64,000 nucleotides of DNA. It comes from a virus. Positions 41,400 to 50,258 of this stretch are shown one piece after another (the stretch's first letter is position 1; every line of letters begins with the position of its first letter). The notes beneath the pieces were generated by a model. That model worked only from the letters and a program-made list of their open reading frames with translations. It was not told the DNA's origin and did no database searches. Where the stretch lies: the IMG/VR virus record IMGVR_UViG_3300047586_000081, positions 1 to 64,000 of that record; one strand, given 5' to 3'. The translations under genes were made by a program, and so were the position numbers.

Positions 41400-42343
41400 C
41401 TGAAGCCGCCAAAGATGTAGTCTCCGAGCAACAGCTTGGCCGCGTCAGGCATCTGGTTGCCAGGCATCTGTACTCCCCGCAGAGGCCGCGGCTTACGAAC
41501 AGAGAGTTCGCCGAGGTGAACTTCCTCCAGCGGCTCCATGCCCTTAGAGGCCAACTCGCGCTGCCCCAGTAGGTAGACGATGGTCTCACCGGTGGCCGCG
41601 GCGACCGCGCCGGGCAGGTTGTGGCGATACGTTAGCGTCACTAGACCCGCGGTCGGCGTAACCAGCTTCACGGTTCCCTCGATGGAGTTGAATGTATAGT
41701 CAGAGGTGGGGGTCTTTGTGACGCCATCGATCTTCACGACGGGCGTAACCGTCAAATCCCAGAACTGGTTCTGGGCGCGGTACGTGTCCGGCATGACCGA
41801 GTCCGACGTGGTGGCCTCGATGTCGTCGAGGACCTCGACCATCAGCGGCTCATCCACCTCATCAAAGTCGTAGCCATAGGTGTACTTCATCACACCAACA
41901 GGGCGAGCCAGCCCCAAGTTGGGGACCAGGCCGGATCCGAAGACACCGATGGAGGTGACGGCCAGGGCGACGACTTCCACGTAGCCGCTGGACTCGTTGA
42001 CGTACATCGACTGACGACTGACGGAGTCTGTCTCGGTCACGATGTCCACGTGCTGCGAGTTGGTCACGTCGATGCGGAAGGCCAACACATCCTTGATCGG
42101 AGTGTGCCATGGCCAGAAGCGCCGCGTCCCGTACTGCTGGTCGGTGCCGATGTCCCAGTTGTGCTTCTCGTTGGTGATGGTGCCGCCCAGGAAAGAGTGG
42201 CGCTGAGGCAAGAGAGGGACGTTGCAATAGGTATCCACCATGGCCGACGCTTCGTCACAGAGCGAGCGCAGCGCCAGGTCGGAAATACCCACGAGGTCGA
42301 TGCCCGATCCGATGCTTCGGAGTCGAGCGGGCGTCATGTACAT
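41396..42343 (-). CDS. head-tail connector (adaptor) protein
   Basis: A 315-residue protein. The first 40 residues (T-P-A-R-L-R-S-I-G-S, then L-R-S-L-C-D-E-A-S-A-M-V-D-T-Y-C-N-V-P) are helices of the kind found in gp6-type connectors. The rest is beta-rich and larger than usual, so it may include an extra domain. ATG 42343 follows AGGAGG by four bases; ATG 42337 is also possible. The longer reading to 42541 passes through hairpins and is rejected. Confidence 0.7.
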   Translation of the reverse strand: MYMTPARLRSIGSGIDLVGISDLALRSLCDEASAMVDTYCNVPLLPQRHSFLGGTITNEKHNWDIGTDQQYGTRRFWPWHTPIKDVLAFRIDVTNSQHVDIVTETDSVSRQSMYVNESSGYVEVVALAVTSIGVFGSGLVPNLGLARPVGVMKYTYGYDFDEVDEPLMVEVLDDIEATTSDSVMPDTYRAQNQFWDLTVTPVVKIDGVTKTPTSDYTFNSIEGTVKLVTPTAGLVTLTYRHNLPGAVAAATGETIVYLLGQRELASKGMEPLEEVHLGELSVRKPRPLRGVQMPGNQMPDAAKLLLGDYIFGGFR

Positions 42344-42720
42344 CGACCCTCCTTGAGAGCAGGGGGTCAGCCTCCTGCGTACCATCGCAGGGCACGACCC
42401 CCTGGAAGTGAGAATGACCCCAGGCCCCGCGTTGCTGTCGGCTGGTGGCTTCCCGGCTAGACCCCACAACCCCCCACTCGGGGGTTGAAGGGGTCGTGGA
42501 CGTGTCCACTTTTGCCGGAACCAGCGGGGTAGAAACCCCATCTAGGTTGTCGGAGCAGCCCCTCGCTCCCGGGGGGGAGGGCTTCGGCGCGGTGGCAGCG
42601 CCCATCGCTAAAAAAGGCGATGGTGCAAGCCGTGGCCTGGGATCAAGCCGGGAGCCACCCGGCGTAGACGGCGAGACAGGGTGGGCCGCTGGAGGCCAGC
42701 CCACCCCTCGCCGCGAAAGG
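42344..42720 (-). other. hairpin-dense noncoding region between capsid and connector genes
   Basis: About 375 bases with no credible gene. Perfect inverted repeats are CGGCGAG/CTCGCCG around GGGTGGGC/GCCCACCC (42669-42713), CCATCGC/GCGATGG (42602-42623), GGGGT/ACCCC (42526-42539), GTGGAC/GTCCAC (42496-42509), GACCCC-CAACCCCC/GGGGGTTG-GGGGTC (42460-42495), and AGGGGGTC/GACCCCCT with CCTGCG/CGCAGG nested inside (42361-42403). The first follows the capsid stop and the last precedes the connector ribosome-binding site. Together they could stop or process the abundant capsid mRNA or form a stable RNA. Confidence 0.6.
42669..42713 (-). terminator. hairpin after the major capsid gene
   Basis: Two stacked perfect stems (7 and 8 bp) start seven bases after the capsid stop codon. 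No T-run follows, so it may act as an mRNA stabiliser or a weak terminator. Confidence 0.5.
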
Positions 42721-44049
42721 CTATGACCGGCGAATACGGACCTTGGTGGAGAAGGTTGGAGCCTTCACCGCCAGACCCCACATGCCGAAGATGATGTACA
42801 GGTGGGTGAGCTGTCCGCTGATCCCGATGGGGATGTCGAGGACGGTCGGCCCATCCGTGCCCAGGTACGGCATGGAGATGGTCTCTTCGTCGAGCAGGTA
42901 GAGGTCCGCACAGGTCGTCGCAGCCGAGAAGGCTGAAGACGGGCTGTAGGCCCCGATGGAGTCGCCCGGAACGGTGGCGAAGGGCAGAGGACCGAACACG
43001 GTGTTCACCGCATTGGTCAGCACGCCGACGCCGACGTTGACGAGGTTCTCGGGAGCCATGTAGCGGACGTTCTTGTCCTGCTGGATGTCGAACGCATGCT
43101 TGTCGAGCGGGTTGCCCCAAATGATGGAAATCGTTCCACCGAGGTTCTCCACAATCGCGCAAGCCATGTCGATCTTGGCGCGCATGTCATCCGGCGAACC
43201 CGCCAGGACATCCGCGTTCTCAGCACCAGGGCTGGAGCGCAGGATGTACCGGAGGCCGTCGAAGCCATTCACATCGTACACACCGGACTCATTGGACGTG
43301 GTGCCCGCGGAGTCGGTGCTTGTGCCCGAGAAGATCTGCTTCTGCATGGTGTGCGCAATGGCGCGCAGACCACCGGTCAGCTCAAGCTGCTCGGGATTGT
43401 ACCCGGCACCACCCTGAAGGACAGCGAACTGGCTCTTCAGCGAGATACCACGCCTGGTGGCGACCACCGCGACGTTGGTCGTCTGGCGGAGGTACACGTT
43501 CTGATCGTCGGTGACGGTGCCCAACTCAGCCATAAACTGAGCAGCGCCGAACGCCGTGATCTGGTTGTAGGCATGCACGAGGCCGTTCGCCGGTTCCTTG
43601 GGGAACCGCTCCCACGCCGGGAACATGCGAACGTACAGCTCGTACAGCACCGGCTCAAGGTCCTGACGGATCAGGGCGGTGGCGCCAGTGGTGTCCAGGG
43701 CCTTGCGAAGCGTCGGGTTGCCCGACATCTCGATGGCGTGCTGGACAGCGTAGCCGCCTGCGTTGGCCCAGGCGCTGAACGGGATGCCGCCATCCTTCTC
43801 CGCCTGCATGGCGAAGAGGGCGAGCAGCTCCGGGAGCGTCTTCTTGCGAAGCTCCTGGCGCACTGCCAGAAGATCCTGGCGGCTCATGAAGCCGCGTTGG
43901 GTCAACGCGCTTCCGCCATCGACGATGCCGACGGGCGGGGTGGCGGGAGTGGTGTTGGGGGCCTCATTGCGGGCCGCCAACTGAGCCTGGATCTTCTCCA
44001 GGGTTTCATTTGCGGACTTGAGCAGGTTGGCCTGCTCTTCGGGATCCAT
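42721..44049 (-). CDS. major capsid protein, HK97-like
   Basis: A 442-residue protein. The first 70 residues are helical and charged, like a delta/scaffold segment removed by the protease. The body has an E-loop-like and spine-helix layout and ends in strands (L-P-F-A-T-V-P, then I-F-G-M-W-G-L-A-V-K). It follows the prohead protease gene, as in HK97-type phages. ATG 44049 has a GGAGAG site. Confidence 0.85.
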   Translation of the reverse strand: MDPEEQANLLKSANETLEKIQAQLAARNEAPNTTPATPPVGIVDGGSALTQRGFMSRQDLLAVRQELRKKTLPELLALFAMQAEKDGGIPFSAWANAGGYAVQHAIEMSGNPTLRKALDTTGATALIRQDLEPVLYELYVRMFPAWERFPKEPANGLVHAYNQITAFGAAQFMAELGTVTDDQNVYLRQTTNVAVVATRRGISLKSQFAVLQGGAGYNPEQLELTGGLRAIAHTMQKQIFSGTSTDSAGTTSNESGVYDVNGFDGLRYILRSSPGAENADVLAGSPDDMRAKIDMACAIVENLGGTISIIWGNPLDKHAFDIQQDKNVRYMAPENLVNVGVGVLTNAVNTVFGPLPFATVPGDSIGAYSPSSAFSAATTCADLYLLDEETISMPYLGTDGPTVLDIPIGISGQLTHLYIIFGMWGLAVKAPTFSTKVRIRRS

Positions 44050-44051
44050 GT

Positions 44052-45842
44052 CTAGCTCTCCTTCTGGAGCAATTCGATGAACTCGTCGCTGTAGATCTCC
44101 CGAAGGTTCTCGAACTTCGAGACGGCCTCGGTAAACCTGGTGCGGCGACCCATCGGGGTCGATGCGATCTTGTCGATCACCTCAGAGGTGCGGCTGAGCA
44201 AGGTAGCTGATACCTCGCGGGTTCGGGCCTCGGATGCCTCGGCATTGATGCGGAGTACGCGTTCTGCTACGAGATCTTTCCGGGCGGTGACCAACTCGTT
44301 GGTGGTTGCCGTCAGGGTCGCCAAAAGATCCGTGATCGTTTTGGCAACTTCAGGAAGTGCCTCTCGCGCCAGTTCGCGCGTGACCGTGTCGCCGAGGGCC
44401 GCGTCGTCACCCTCTGCCGTCTCGTCGGCAAGAGCCCCATCGGTCTCAGGATTGCTCGCGGGAGCGCCCTGTGGAGGAGCGTCGTCGGACGGGCTGTCCG
44501 TATCGATCTGGATAATTGTAACCTTCGCGTCCTCAAGATCAAGAGCCTTCTCGCTCTTGTCGTCGTCGTCGCCATCCTTGCGCTCGTCGCTGGTGTTACC
44601 AGCTCCGTCGTCGGAGTCGCGATCTGACTCATGAGGATGCTCTCCACCGTCGTCGCCATGTGAATGGTCGTGCTCGGGGGAGTTCATGGCTTCGCTATGA
44701 GGATGATCCTCTTCGCCGCCATGGCCATGATCGTGGCTGTGCTGATGAGCGTGGTCGTGAGTGTGGGTTGTCCCATCCTCGTGACTGTGCTCGTGCTCGT
44801 GCTCGTGTGCATGGTCATGCTCATGACTGAAGTCAGGGCTGGCCGCGTCGGTCAGGAAGTGATGCACATCGAAGTCATCCGTGAGGGCTTCGAGGAAGTC
44901 GGCTTCGGCGAGGGCGTCCGTCTTTTCGCGGTCGCCTATCCCGGCCGACTTAGCGTGGGCTTCGAGGTGGGCCTTGCCGCACTGCTCGTTACCCGGATCG
45001 CCAATTCGGGCCAAGGCATTCTTTTCCAGGTAGCTCTTGAGCAGAGCCGTGTCGAGTGCGCCACTCATCGTGTGATGTGGGTAGTGACGCAAGCTGCGCG
45101 GCGTGGTCTTGCCAGACGAGTCCTTCTTGCCACCCGGGCTGATGCAGGCGAACGCGGAGTCGGGAAGCTCGTTGTGACTCTTCGCCACCATGCCGTCCGT
45201 GACCATCGCAACGCCGTCGAGCTGACCTTCGATGCGATACATGCCAGTCTCGGCATCGAGCGTGATCGTCGGCGCTGAGGTTTCCAGCTTGACTGCATCC
45301 TTCTGGATCCCCTTCAACGCCTTCACGGCGTAGTCGATCCAGGAACGCGGGTTCGCCGGAATGCCAACGATGCTGGCCTCCAGCAGGTTGACGTGGGAGA
45401 TCAGGTACGTGCCGTCCTTGCGGCGGGTAGCCCCGCCTTCGGGGATCATGGCCCCGATGGACAGCCCGACCTTCGCCTTGCCCTTGCTGTTGTAGATGCC
45501 CTCCCAGGACGCAACGGCACGCGGGTTGACGCCGTTGATGAGGACATCGAAGTCCAGGTCCCAGATCGGAGACCCGTCCTCCTTGGTGCCCCGCTTGGCT
45601 ACGGCGGCGCGCTCGACCCAGCCGCCCATGTCCTCGGGGACTTCGTAGGAATGGTTGAGGAAGATGGTCAGACCCGCGTTCGCGGTGGCCATCATATCGT
45701 CGAGAGCGCTTTGCTCCATGTCGTCGCCGTGCAGGTCCTTGACCGTGGAACTAGCAACGCCATGCAGACGCATCGCTCCCTCAGCGTCCTTGGACGCCTT
45801 GAGGAGACCTGAGAAGATGTTGAACTTCACATCAGGCTGCAT
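44052..45842 (-). CDS. prohead protease with His-rich insert and scaffold-like tail
   Basis: A 596-residue protein. Residues 1-180 are an S78-type prohead protease: F-L-N-H64-S, G-L-S128-I-G and L-L-E155-A-S-I-V-G-I-P. Next is a DUF6582-like block (L-P-D-S-A-F-A, G-G-K-K-D, S-L-R-H-Y-P). Residues about 335-405 hold some 23 His in alternating H-x-H pattern with Asp and Glu. The last 130 residues are helical like a scaffold. ATG 45842 overlaps the glycosyltransferase gene by 11 bases. Confidence 0.85.
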   Translation of the reverse strand: MQPDVKFNIFSGLLKASKDAEGAMRLHGVASSTVKDLHGDDMEQSALDDMMATANAGLTIFLNHSYEVPEDMGGWVERAAVAKRGTKEDGSPIWDLDFDVLINGVNPRAVASWEGIYNSKGKAKVGLSIGAMIPEGGATRRKDGTYLISHVNLLEASIVGIPANPRSWIDYAVKALKGIQKDAVKLETSAPTITLDAETGMYRIEGQLDGVAMVTDGMVAKSHNELPDSAFACISPGGKKDSSGKTTPRSLRHYPHHTMSGALDTALLKSYLEKNALARIGDPGNEQCGKAHLEAHAKSAGIGDREKTDALAEADFLEALTDDFDVHHFLTDAASPDFSHEHDHAHEHEHEHSHEDGTTHTHDHAHQHSHDHGHGGEEDHPHSEAMNSPEHDHSHGDDGGEHPHESDRDSDDGAGNTSDERKDGDDDDKSEKALDLEDAKVTIIQIDTDSPSDDAPPQGAPASNPETDGALADETAEGDDAALGDTVTRELAREALPEVAKTITDLLATLTATTNELVTARKDLVAERVLRINAEASEARTREVSATLLSRTSEVIDKIASTPMGRRTRFTEAVSKFENLREIYSDEFIELLQKES

Positions 45843-47085
45843 TTGGCTTGACCTCCGTTGATGTATCAGTTCCCGCCGCGGCCTTGCGGAGGAACTCATC
45901 GAACCGGGTCGCTGCCTCGTCCCAATTGAACGCGGCGACTACATGTTCCCGGCCAGCCTGCCCGAGTGATCGCCGTGCCCCTGCGGATTTGTAGAGGCGC
46001 TCGATGGCCTGGGTGAAGGCTGAGATGTCGGCGAGCTTCAGTTCCTCGCCTGAGGGGACCGTGACCTCGCGGTCGAGCGGTTCGACAAGCACACCGCCTG
46101 GCCCTACCGTCTCCGGTATGGCCGAGCAGTTCTGTGCGATGACAGGCACGCCGCATGCCAGTGACTCTGCCAGGGTCAGGCCGAAGCCCTCACCACCAGA
46201 GGTGGAGACGAAGATGTCTGCGGCGTTGTAGAGGGCCGCCAGATCCGACTCTGGCCAGCCTTGGAAGCTGTTCATGTTGGCTGGCAGGAAGAACCGCTTG
46301 TGCAGGTCTTCACGGCGGGACAACATCGATGTGATCCAGACCCCCGTCTGAACCCGGTCTTCGCACTGGAAGTGCACCTGGATGTCGGCGTGCCGCTCCA
46401 TCGCGGGCCAAAGCGCATGCACCGTAGCCCCGAAGTCTTTGCGGGCCGAGTTCTTGTCCACCCGGAGTACCAAAAACCCATCAGGGTCGTAACCAAACGC
46501 CTTCTTGCATTCGCGTTTGGTGCTGACCTTGTTTCCGTTCGAGAGCGTGATGGGTTCCTTTGGGCTCACCGGGTGATATGTGATCGTGTCTACCCCGTGA
46601 GGCACGAGGTGTGAGTCCTTCAGCTGACCCTGTCCAAACTTCGACATCGCCACCACGAGCGATGCCTCGGCCAGCCCTTCGCTCCATATGGGCGGTAGGT
46701 TATATCCGTCGATGGGGACGTATGTGACGATGGGGCGGTACTGGAGCAGGATCTTCTTTGCGTCGTATGGGTTCTCGTGCAGCATCGAGAGGATGACGTT
46801 TGCGTCCTGAAGGATGAACACCACATCAGGTTCGACCGTTCCGAGCATCTCGATGTATCTGCTACGCCCATAGCTGTCGTTACCGACCAGCATGTTGGGC
46901 CGGTACAGTTTGAGTGGCGTTGGCTTGCTTGGATCCCTCAGCGAGGGCCAGAAGTCGCCGCGGTAGTTGACCCCCAGGACCGAGATGTCCCAGCCGAAGT
47001 CCTCTACCAGTCGTTCGCCGATGCTGTGCGTGACCCTACCAAACCCGGTGTGGCACCCAGCATCTGAGAGAAACAGAGCCTTCAC
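45832..47085 (-). CDS. glycosyltransferase, GT-B fold (GT4-like)
   Basis: A 417-residue protein with a GTG start behind an AAAGGA site. It opens with a Rossmann strand and a G-F-G-R loop. The C-terminal half shows V-L-R-V-D-K-N-S-A-R-K-D, then S-G-G-E-G-F-G-L-T-L-A-E (E-x7-E) and G-V-P-V-I-A-Q-N, the GT4 donor-binding site. Its place between structural genes suggests head or fibre decoration; that is inference. Confidence 0.88.
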   Translation of the reverse strand: MKALFLSDAGCHTGFGRVTHSIGERLVEDFGWDISVLGVNYRGDFWPSLRDPSKPTPLKLYRPNMLVGNDSYGRSRYIEMLGTVEPDVVFILQDANVILSMLHENPYDAKKILLQYRPIVTYVPIDGYNLPPIWSEGLAEASLVVAMSKFGQGQLKDSHLVPHGVDTITYHPVSPKEPITLSNGNKVSTKRECKKAFGYDPDGFLVLRVDKNSARKDFGATVHALWPAMERHADIQVHFQCEDRVQTGVWITSMLSRREDLHKRFFLPANMNSFQGWPESDLAALYNAADIFVSTSGGEGFGLTLAESLACGVPVIAQNCSAIPETVGPGGVLVEPLDREVTVPSGEELKLADISAFTQAIERLYKSAGARRSLGQAGREHVVAAFNWDEAATRFDEFLRKAAAGTDTSTEVKPNAA

Positions 47086-47393
47086 TGCATTCCTTTCGCG
47101 CCAGCCTTGAATGTCTTACTTCGGAGCTTGATGCCAACCCAGACAGCCACGCAGAACAGCACCCACAGCACCGAGAGTCCAGCCTGTCTGGCTGGCGCGG
47201 TGCCATCTAGCCATCGCGTGACCGTGAGCGGGATCGAGAACGCCTCCCCGGCCACGAACAACTGGAGCGGGGGGTTGATAGGCGCTGTGTGGCGCTGGGC
47301 TAGATAGATGGCTCCCACCACCAGCCCGATCAATGTCACCGTCAGGAGCATCGCCGGGCTGAGCATGGCACAGAAGTCATCGAGTTCAGGCAT
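47082..47393 (-). CDS. membrane protein, holin-like size
   Basis: A 103-residue protein with a clear N-terminal membrane helix (residues 12-33), a second hydrophobic part and a C-terminal helix (72-90) with a basic tail. It may be a holin or envelope protein. It sits amid virion genes with another membrane gene. Confidence 0.55.
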   Translation of the reverse strand: MPELDDFCAMLSPAMLLTVTLIGLVVGAIYLAQRHTAPINPPLQLFVAGEAFSIPLTVTRWLDGTAPARQAGLSVLWVLFCVAVWVGIKLRSKTFKAGAKGMQ

Positions 47394-47682
47394 CTGGGTC
47401 TTTCTCCTGGAGGTGAATTCGCAGGATGCGGATCTCGTTCTTGAAATCCGTGGCCTGCTGTTCTAGGTAGGAGATCCGTTCGTACAGATCTGCGTTCTCT
47501 GCCTCAAGAAGGGCGATGCGCTTGGTGGCGGCATCGAGGGTGTCTTTCAGGGTGCTCACTAGGGCTCCTGTGGCTGCGTTGAGCCCCAGTTTGCGATTGG
47601 CCCATAGGCCGACCAGGGCAATGATCGCGGCGACAGCAGTCGCTACGATGATCGGGGCAAGAGATCGCAGGTCTGCGTCCAT
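47386..47682 (-). CDS. membrane-anchored coiled-coil protein
   Basis: A 98-residue protein: a membrane helix at residues 9-27, then a long heptad-like coiled coil (about 45-92) with a charged end. The plan resembles i-spanin or phage membrane accessory proteins, but no lipobox partner was found next to it. Confidence 0.6.
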   Translation of the reverse strand: MDADLRSLAPIIVATAVAAIIALVGLWANRKLGLNAATGALVSTLKDTLDAATKRIALLEAENADLYERISYLEQQATDFKNEIRILRIHLQEKDPDA

Positions 47683-47700
47683 GTTTTAGCCCCTTCGGGG

Positions 47701-48372
47701 TTATGTGCGTTGAACCTTTAGACTGACCAGGAGGCGGTTGCCACCTGAGCAGCTATCGACGTTGTAGCGCAGGATATCCCCGGCGGCGATGTCGGTTGTC
47801 CAGCTCGCGAGAGTTGCGTCCGTCTCCAGGCCGCCGCCCGAGAGCGTCGGTGGAGTTGCGTCGCAGATCGAGTCCGAGTCGGTCGCGGGCCAATCGCCCG
47901 CAGCGACCTTCCAGATGTCTACGATTGCCGTGGCAACCCCGACATCAGAGCATTCCCGCAACGAAGCGGATTGGATGGCCGCGTCGAAGTCCACCACGAC
48001 ATCACCCTTGATGCCAGGTGTGATCGTCGCTCCACCGCCGTCGATGAGGAAGTTGATCGTCTCGGTTGCCAGGCCAGTCGCGCCAGTGCCACCGGTTCCG
48101 CCAATGCCACCGGTTCCACCGGTACCACCCGGATCACCGGTTCCGCCAGTTCCACCGGTTCCACCGGCCGCGCCAGTACCGCCAGTACCGCCAGTACCGC
48201 CAGCCGAGCCAGCCGCACCGGTTCCACCAGTCCCGCCAGTGCCACCGGCGAAACCTGAACCGCCCAGCTCAACCTCGACGCCGACCCCAGTGGCCTCATC
48301 GATGATCTGAGAGAGCGCGTGTTGATGGTTGCCGAATGGTACCTTTTCAGACCAATCGACTGGCGGGCTCAT
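47701..48372 (-). CDS. collagen-like fibre, possible head fibre
   Basis: A 223-residue protein: an N-terminal 40 residues for attachment (W-S-E-K-V-P-F-G-N), a Gly-Gly-Thr/Ala shaft (about 41-100) and a C-terminal beta domain (110-223) with W-K-V-A, S-I-C-D-A and I-L-R-Y-N-V-D-S motifs recalled from phage fibre tips. It lies between portal and protease genes, not in the tail module, which suggests a head-associated fibre. Confidence 0.65.
   Translation of the reverse strand: MSPPVDWSEKVPFGNHQHALSQIIDEATGVGVEVELGGSGFAGGTGGTGGTGAAGSAGGTGGTGGTGAAGGTGGTGGTGDPGGTGGTGGIGGTGGTGATGLATETINFLIDGGGATITPGIKGDVVVDFDAAIQSASLRECSDVGVATAIVDIWKVAAGDWPATDSDSICDATPPTLSGGGLETDATLASWTTDIAAGDILRYNVDSCSGGNRLLVSLKVQRT
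48085..48255 (-). repeat. Gly-Gly-Thr coding repeat
   Basis: A 9-base repeat like that of the tail fibre gene 20 kb away. Shared repeats allow recombination or exchange of fibre tips. Confidence 0.8.
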
Positions 48373-48662
48373 GCTCGGGCCTGCACGACTATGGTGGCCG
48401 CCGCAGCGACAGTGGAGTCGTCGGAGACCTGCTTGGCAGTGACAACCCAGGAGCCAGCCTCTGGGAAGACGACGCCCAGGTACGTGTGCTTGCCATCAGA
48501 CGAGCCCACGAACGGGTAGCTCTGCCACTCGTCACCCTCGGAGGTCGGAGCCTCGAAATCGAGGTAGACCTCGGTGGTGCTGTCGAGCCCGGTGATGTCG
48601 AGGCGGGTGCTGCTTTCCTCTGCGAACGGGGAAGCGGGAACGGGGGTAATGAGAACAGACAT
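48369..48662 (-). CDS. Ig-like beta-sandwich protein
   Basis: A 97-residue protein with an Ig-like strand order (Y-L-D-F-E-A-P, then G-V-V-F-P-E-A-G-S-W-V-V-T-A-K). Small Ig-like proteins decorate capsids or fibres. It is coupled to the fibre gene by ATGA, so the two products may act together. Confidence 0.6.
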   Translation of the reverse strand: MSVLITPVPASPFAEESSTRLDITGLDSTTEVYLDFEAPTSEGDEWQSYPFVGSSDGKHTYLGVVFPEAGSWVVTAKQVSDDSTVAAAATIVVQARA

Positions 48663-48678
48663 TGGAGTTCCTTCCTTG

Positions 48679-50037
48679 CTACTCGACCGACTGGCCCTTG
48701 CCAGAAGGCTGAGGTGCTGTGTCCGTGGGTTCGGGTTCGCCGCTCATAACCTCGGCGGCCGACAGGACATCGTCGAGCGTAACTGCGCCGACCGATGTCG
48801 CCATGATGAGCTTATCGAAGCCAGGGCCAAGCGGGGGCCGACCCTCTTCGATGCGAGCCTCGTTGATGGTCTTCCACGGCACGTTGGCAAGTGCGATCTT
48901 GTTGACCGTGGCCTTGGACGTTGACTCCCGCAGGTTGAGCTGCGTGAAGGCAAACATGAGGTTGTTGGCCCGACCGCCGAAGCCCATATCCCAGACGACT
49001 TCACGTGTGAAGTAGCCCGAGATCAGGGAGAGCAGAGGCCGCAGGCCGCGGTCCTCCGTGCCCTGTGACTGTTGCTCGGCATTGGCCCGGTTGATGTCGA
49101 AGGTGATGCCCAGGTCCTGGGGGCTGATCTGGTAGACCGCACAGATCTTTCGGACGAGGTAGGTCTGCCATTCGAGGAACTGCATGTCTCGGTTGGTGCC
49201 GCGGAACGGGACGAACTTCGACCCGCGCGTACCGCCGATGAACGCCATCGCGCCCCTACCGGCGACTTCGGCCTCAAAGTAGGAGCGGAACTTCTCAACC
49301 TGATCTGGTCGCGCTCCCTCGCCCAGGTCCAGCATGCCGTCGGGGGCTGCATTGGTGACCTGGCGCACGTTGTAGCTGGCCGCTGAAAGCTCCGCGTCAA
49401 TCGCCAGCTTGAGGGTTTCGAGCGGCGAGAGCCCCATGACCGAGTGGGTGCGCGGGTGGCTCTTGATGTAGAGCATGTCCCGGTTCTTGAAAGCAGCTCG
49501 CTCGAAGTTGTCCGGGTACCAGAAGTACCGCTTCTCTTCAGGATCGCCATCCCAGGTAGCGGAGATGCGGATCGTGCCACCATCTACCGGCCACAGCTCG
49601 CCCACCTGGCCACGCAGGTCGCGGACCTTCTCGACGATACCAGCGTCCAGGACCAGGATGTCCTCAAGGACCGGCTCTACAAAGGACCGGAACGAGTCGA
49701 TGGCGGGGTTGGCGTTGTCGAAGAGGATGCGGATCTGGTCGCGCAGGGTCTCGTCGAACGGCTTGGTCATATCGGCCGGGACAATGTCCCACTCTGCCGC
49801 GGCGACCTGGTTCTTGCGGGTATCGATGGCCGCCCGGATCCACTCGCTGTGATCGGCCCAGTTGCGAAAGACTTTGACGTTGGCCTTGCCGACCTTGCCG
49901 CGCTCCTGGAAGGTCAAGGCCGCAGACGATGCAGAGCCCGGGTATCCCTGGTTGCCAGGCACCACCTTGGGGGTGGTGCGCGGCGCACGGGTGATCGTCG
50001 GGTGGGGTGCGCGGCGGTTGACGCGACGACGGCTCAT
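48679..50037 (-). CDS. portal protein
   Basis: A 452-residue HK97/SPP1-type portal. The Arg-rich N-terminus leads to W-I-R-A-A-I-D-T-R-K-N-Q-V, the wing region with D-A-G-I-V-E-K-V-R, then G-L-S-P-L-E-T-L-K-L-A-I-D and I-S-P-Q-D-L-G-I, all typical. Its place next to the large terminase fits. It forms the dodecameric DNA entry ring. Confidence 0.88.
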   Translation of the reverse strand: MSRRRVNRRAPHPTITRAPRTTPKVVPGNQGYPGSASSAALTFQERGKVGKANVKVFRNWADHSEWIRAAIDTRKNQVAAAEWDIVPADMTKPFDETLRDQIRILFDNANPAIDSFRSFVEPVLEDILVLDAGIVEKVRDLRGQVGELWPVDGGTIRISATWDGDPEEKRYFWYPDNFERAAFKNRDMLYIKSHPRTHSVMGLSPLETLKLAIDAELSAASYNVRQVTNAAPDGMLDLGEGARPDQVEKFRSYFEAEVAGRGAMAFIGGTRGSKFVPFRGTNRDMQFLEWQTYLVRKICAVYQISPQDLGITFDINRANAEQQSQGTEDRGLRPLLSLISGYFTREVVWDMGFGGRANNLMFAFTQLNLRESTSKATVNKIALANVPWKTINEARIEEGRPPLGPGFDKLIMATSVGAVTLDDVLSAAEVMSGEPEPTDTAPQPSGKGQSVE

Positions 50038-50252
50038 TCGTACCCCCTGTTCCTGGAGAAGTGCTCTGCGATGAGTCGCCGCTGGCCCAGGTTGATCCTG
50101 TCGGCAAGGGCCTTCTGATTGGCCTCTTCGACAGCCTGGGTGTAGGTGAACCGGATCGTATCGATGGTCGCCATCATGTCGGCCAAGTAACGTGGGATGT
50201 CGCGGTCGCCGTCACGGAAGCTCACAGTGACCACGAGGTCGGAGTCGAACAT
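50034..50252 (-). CDS. hypothetical small protein
   Basis: A 72-residue protein between large terminase and portal genes. It is an N-terminal strand followed by helices ending in a basic tail. Unknown, but its placement suggests a packaging or portal-linked role. Confidence 0.55.
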   Translation of the reverse strand: MFDSDLVVTVSFRDGDRDIPRYLADMMATIDTIRFTYTQAVEEANQKALADRINLGQRRLIAEHFSRNRGYE

Positions 50253-50258
50253 ACTTCT

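Noticed and set aside
42445-42726. 93-residue + strand frame in the capsid-connector gap, and the long N-terminal extension of the connector frame to 42541
   Set aside because: Both consist of hairpin DNA of biased composition without ribosome-binding sites. The connector start at 42343 has AGGAGG.
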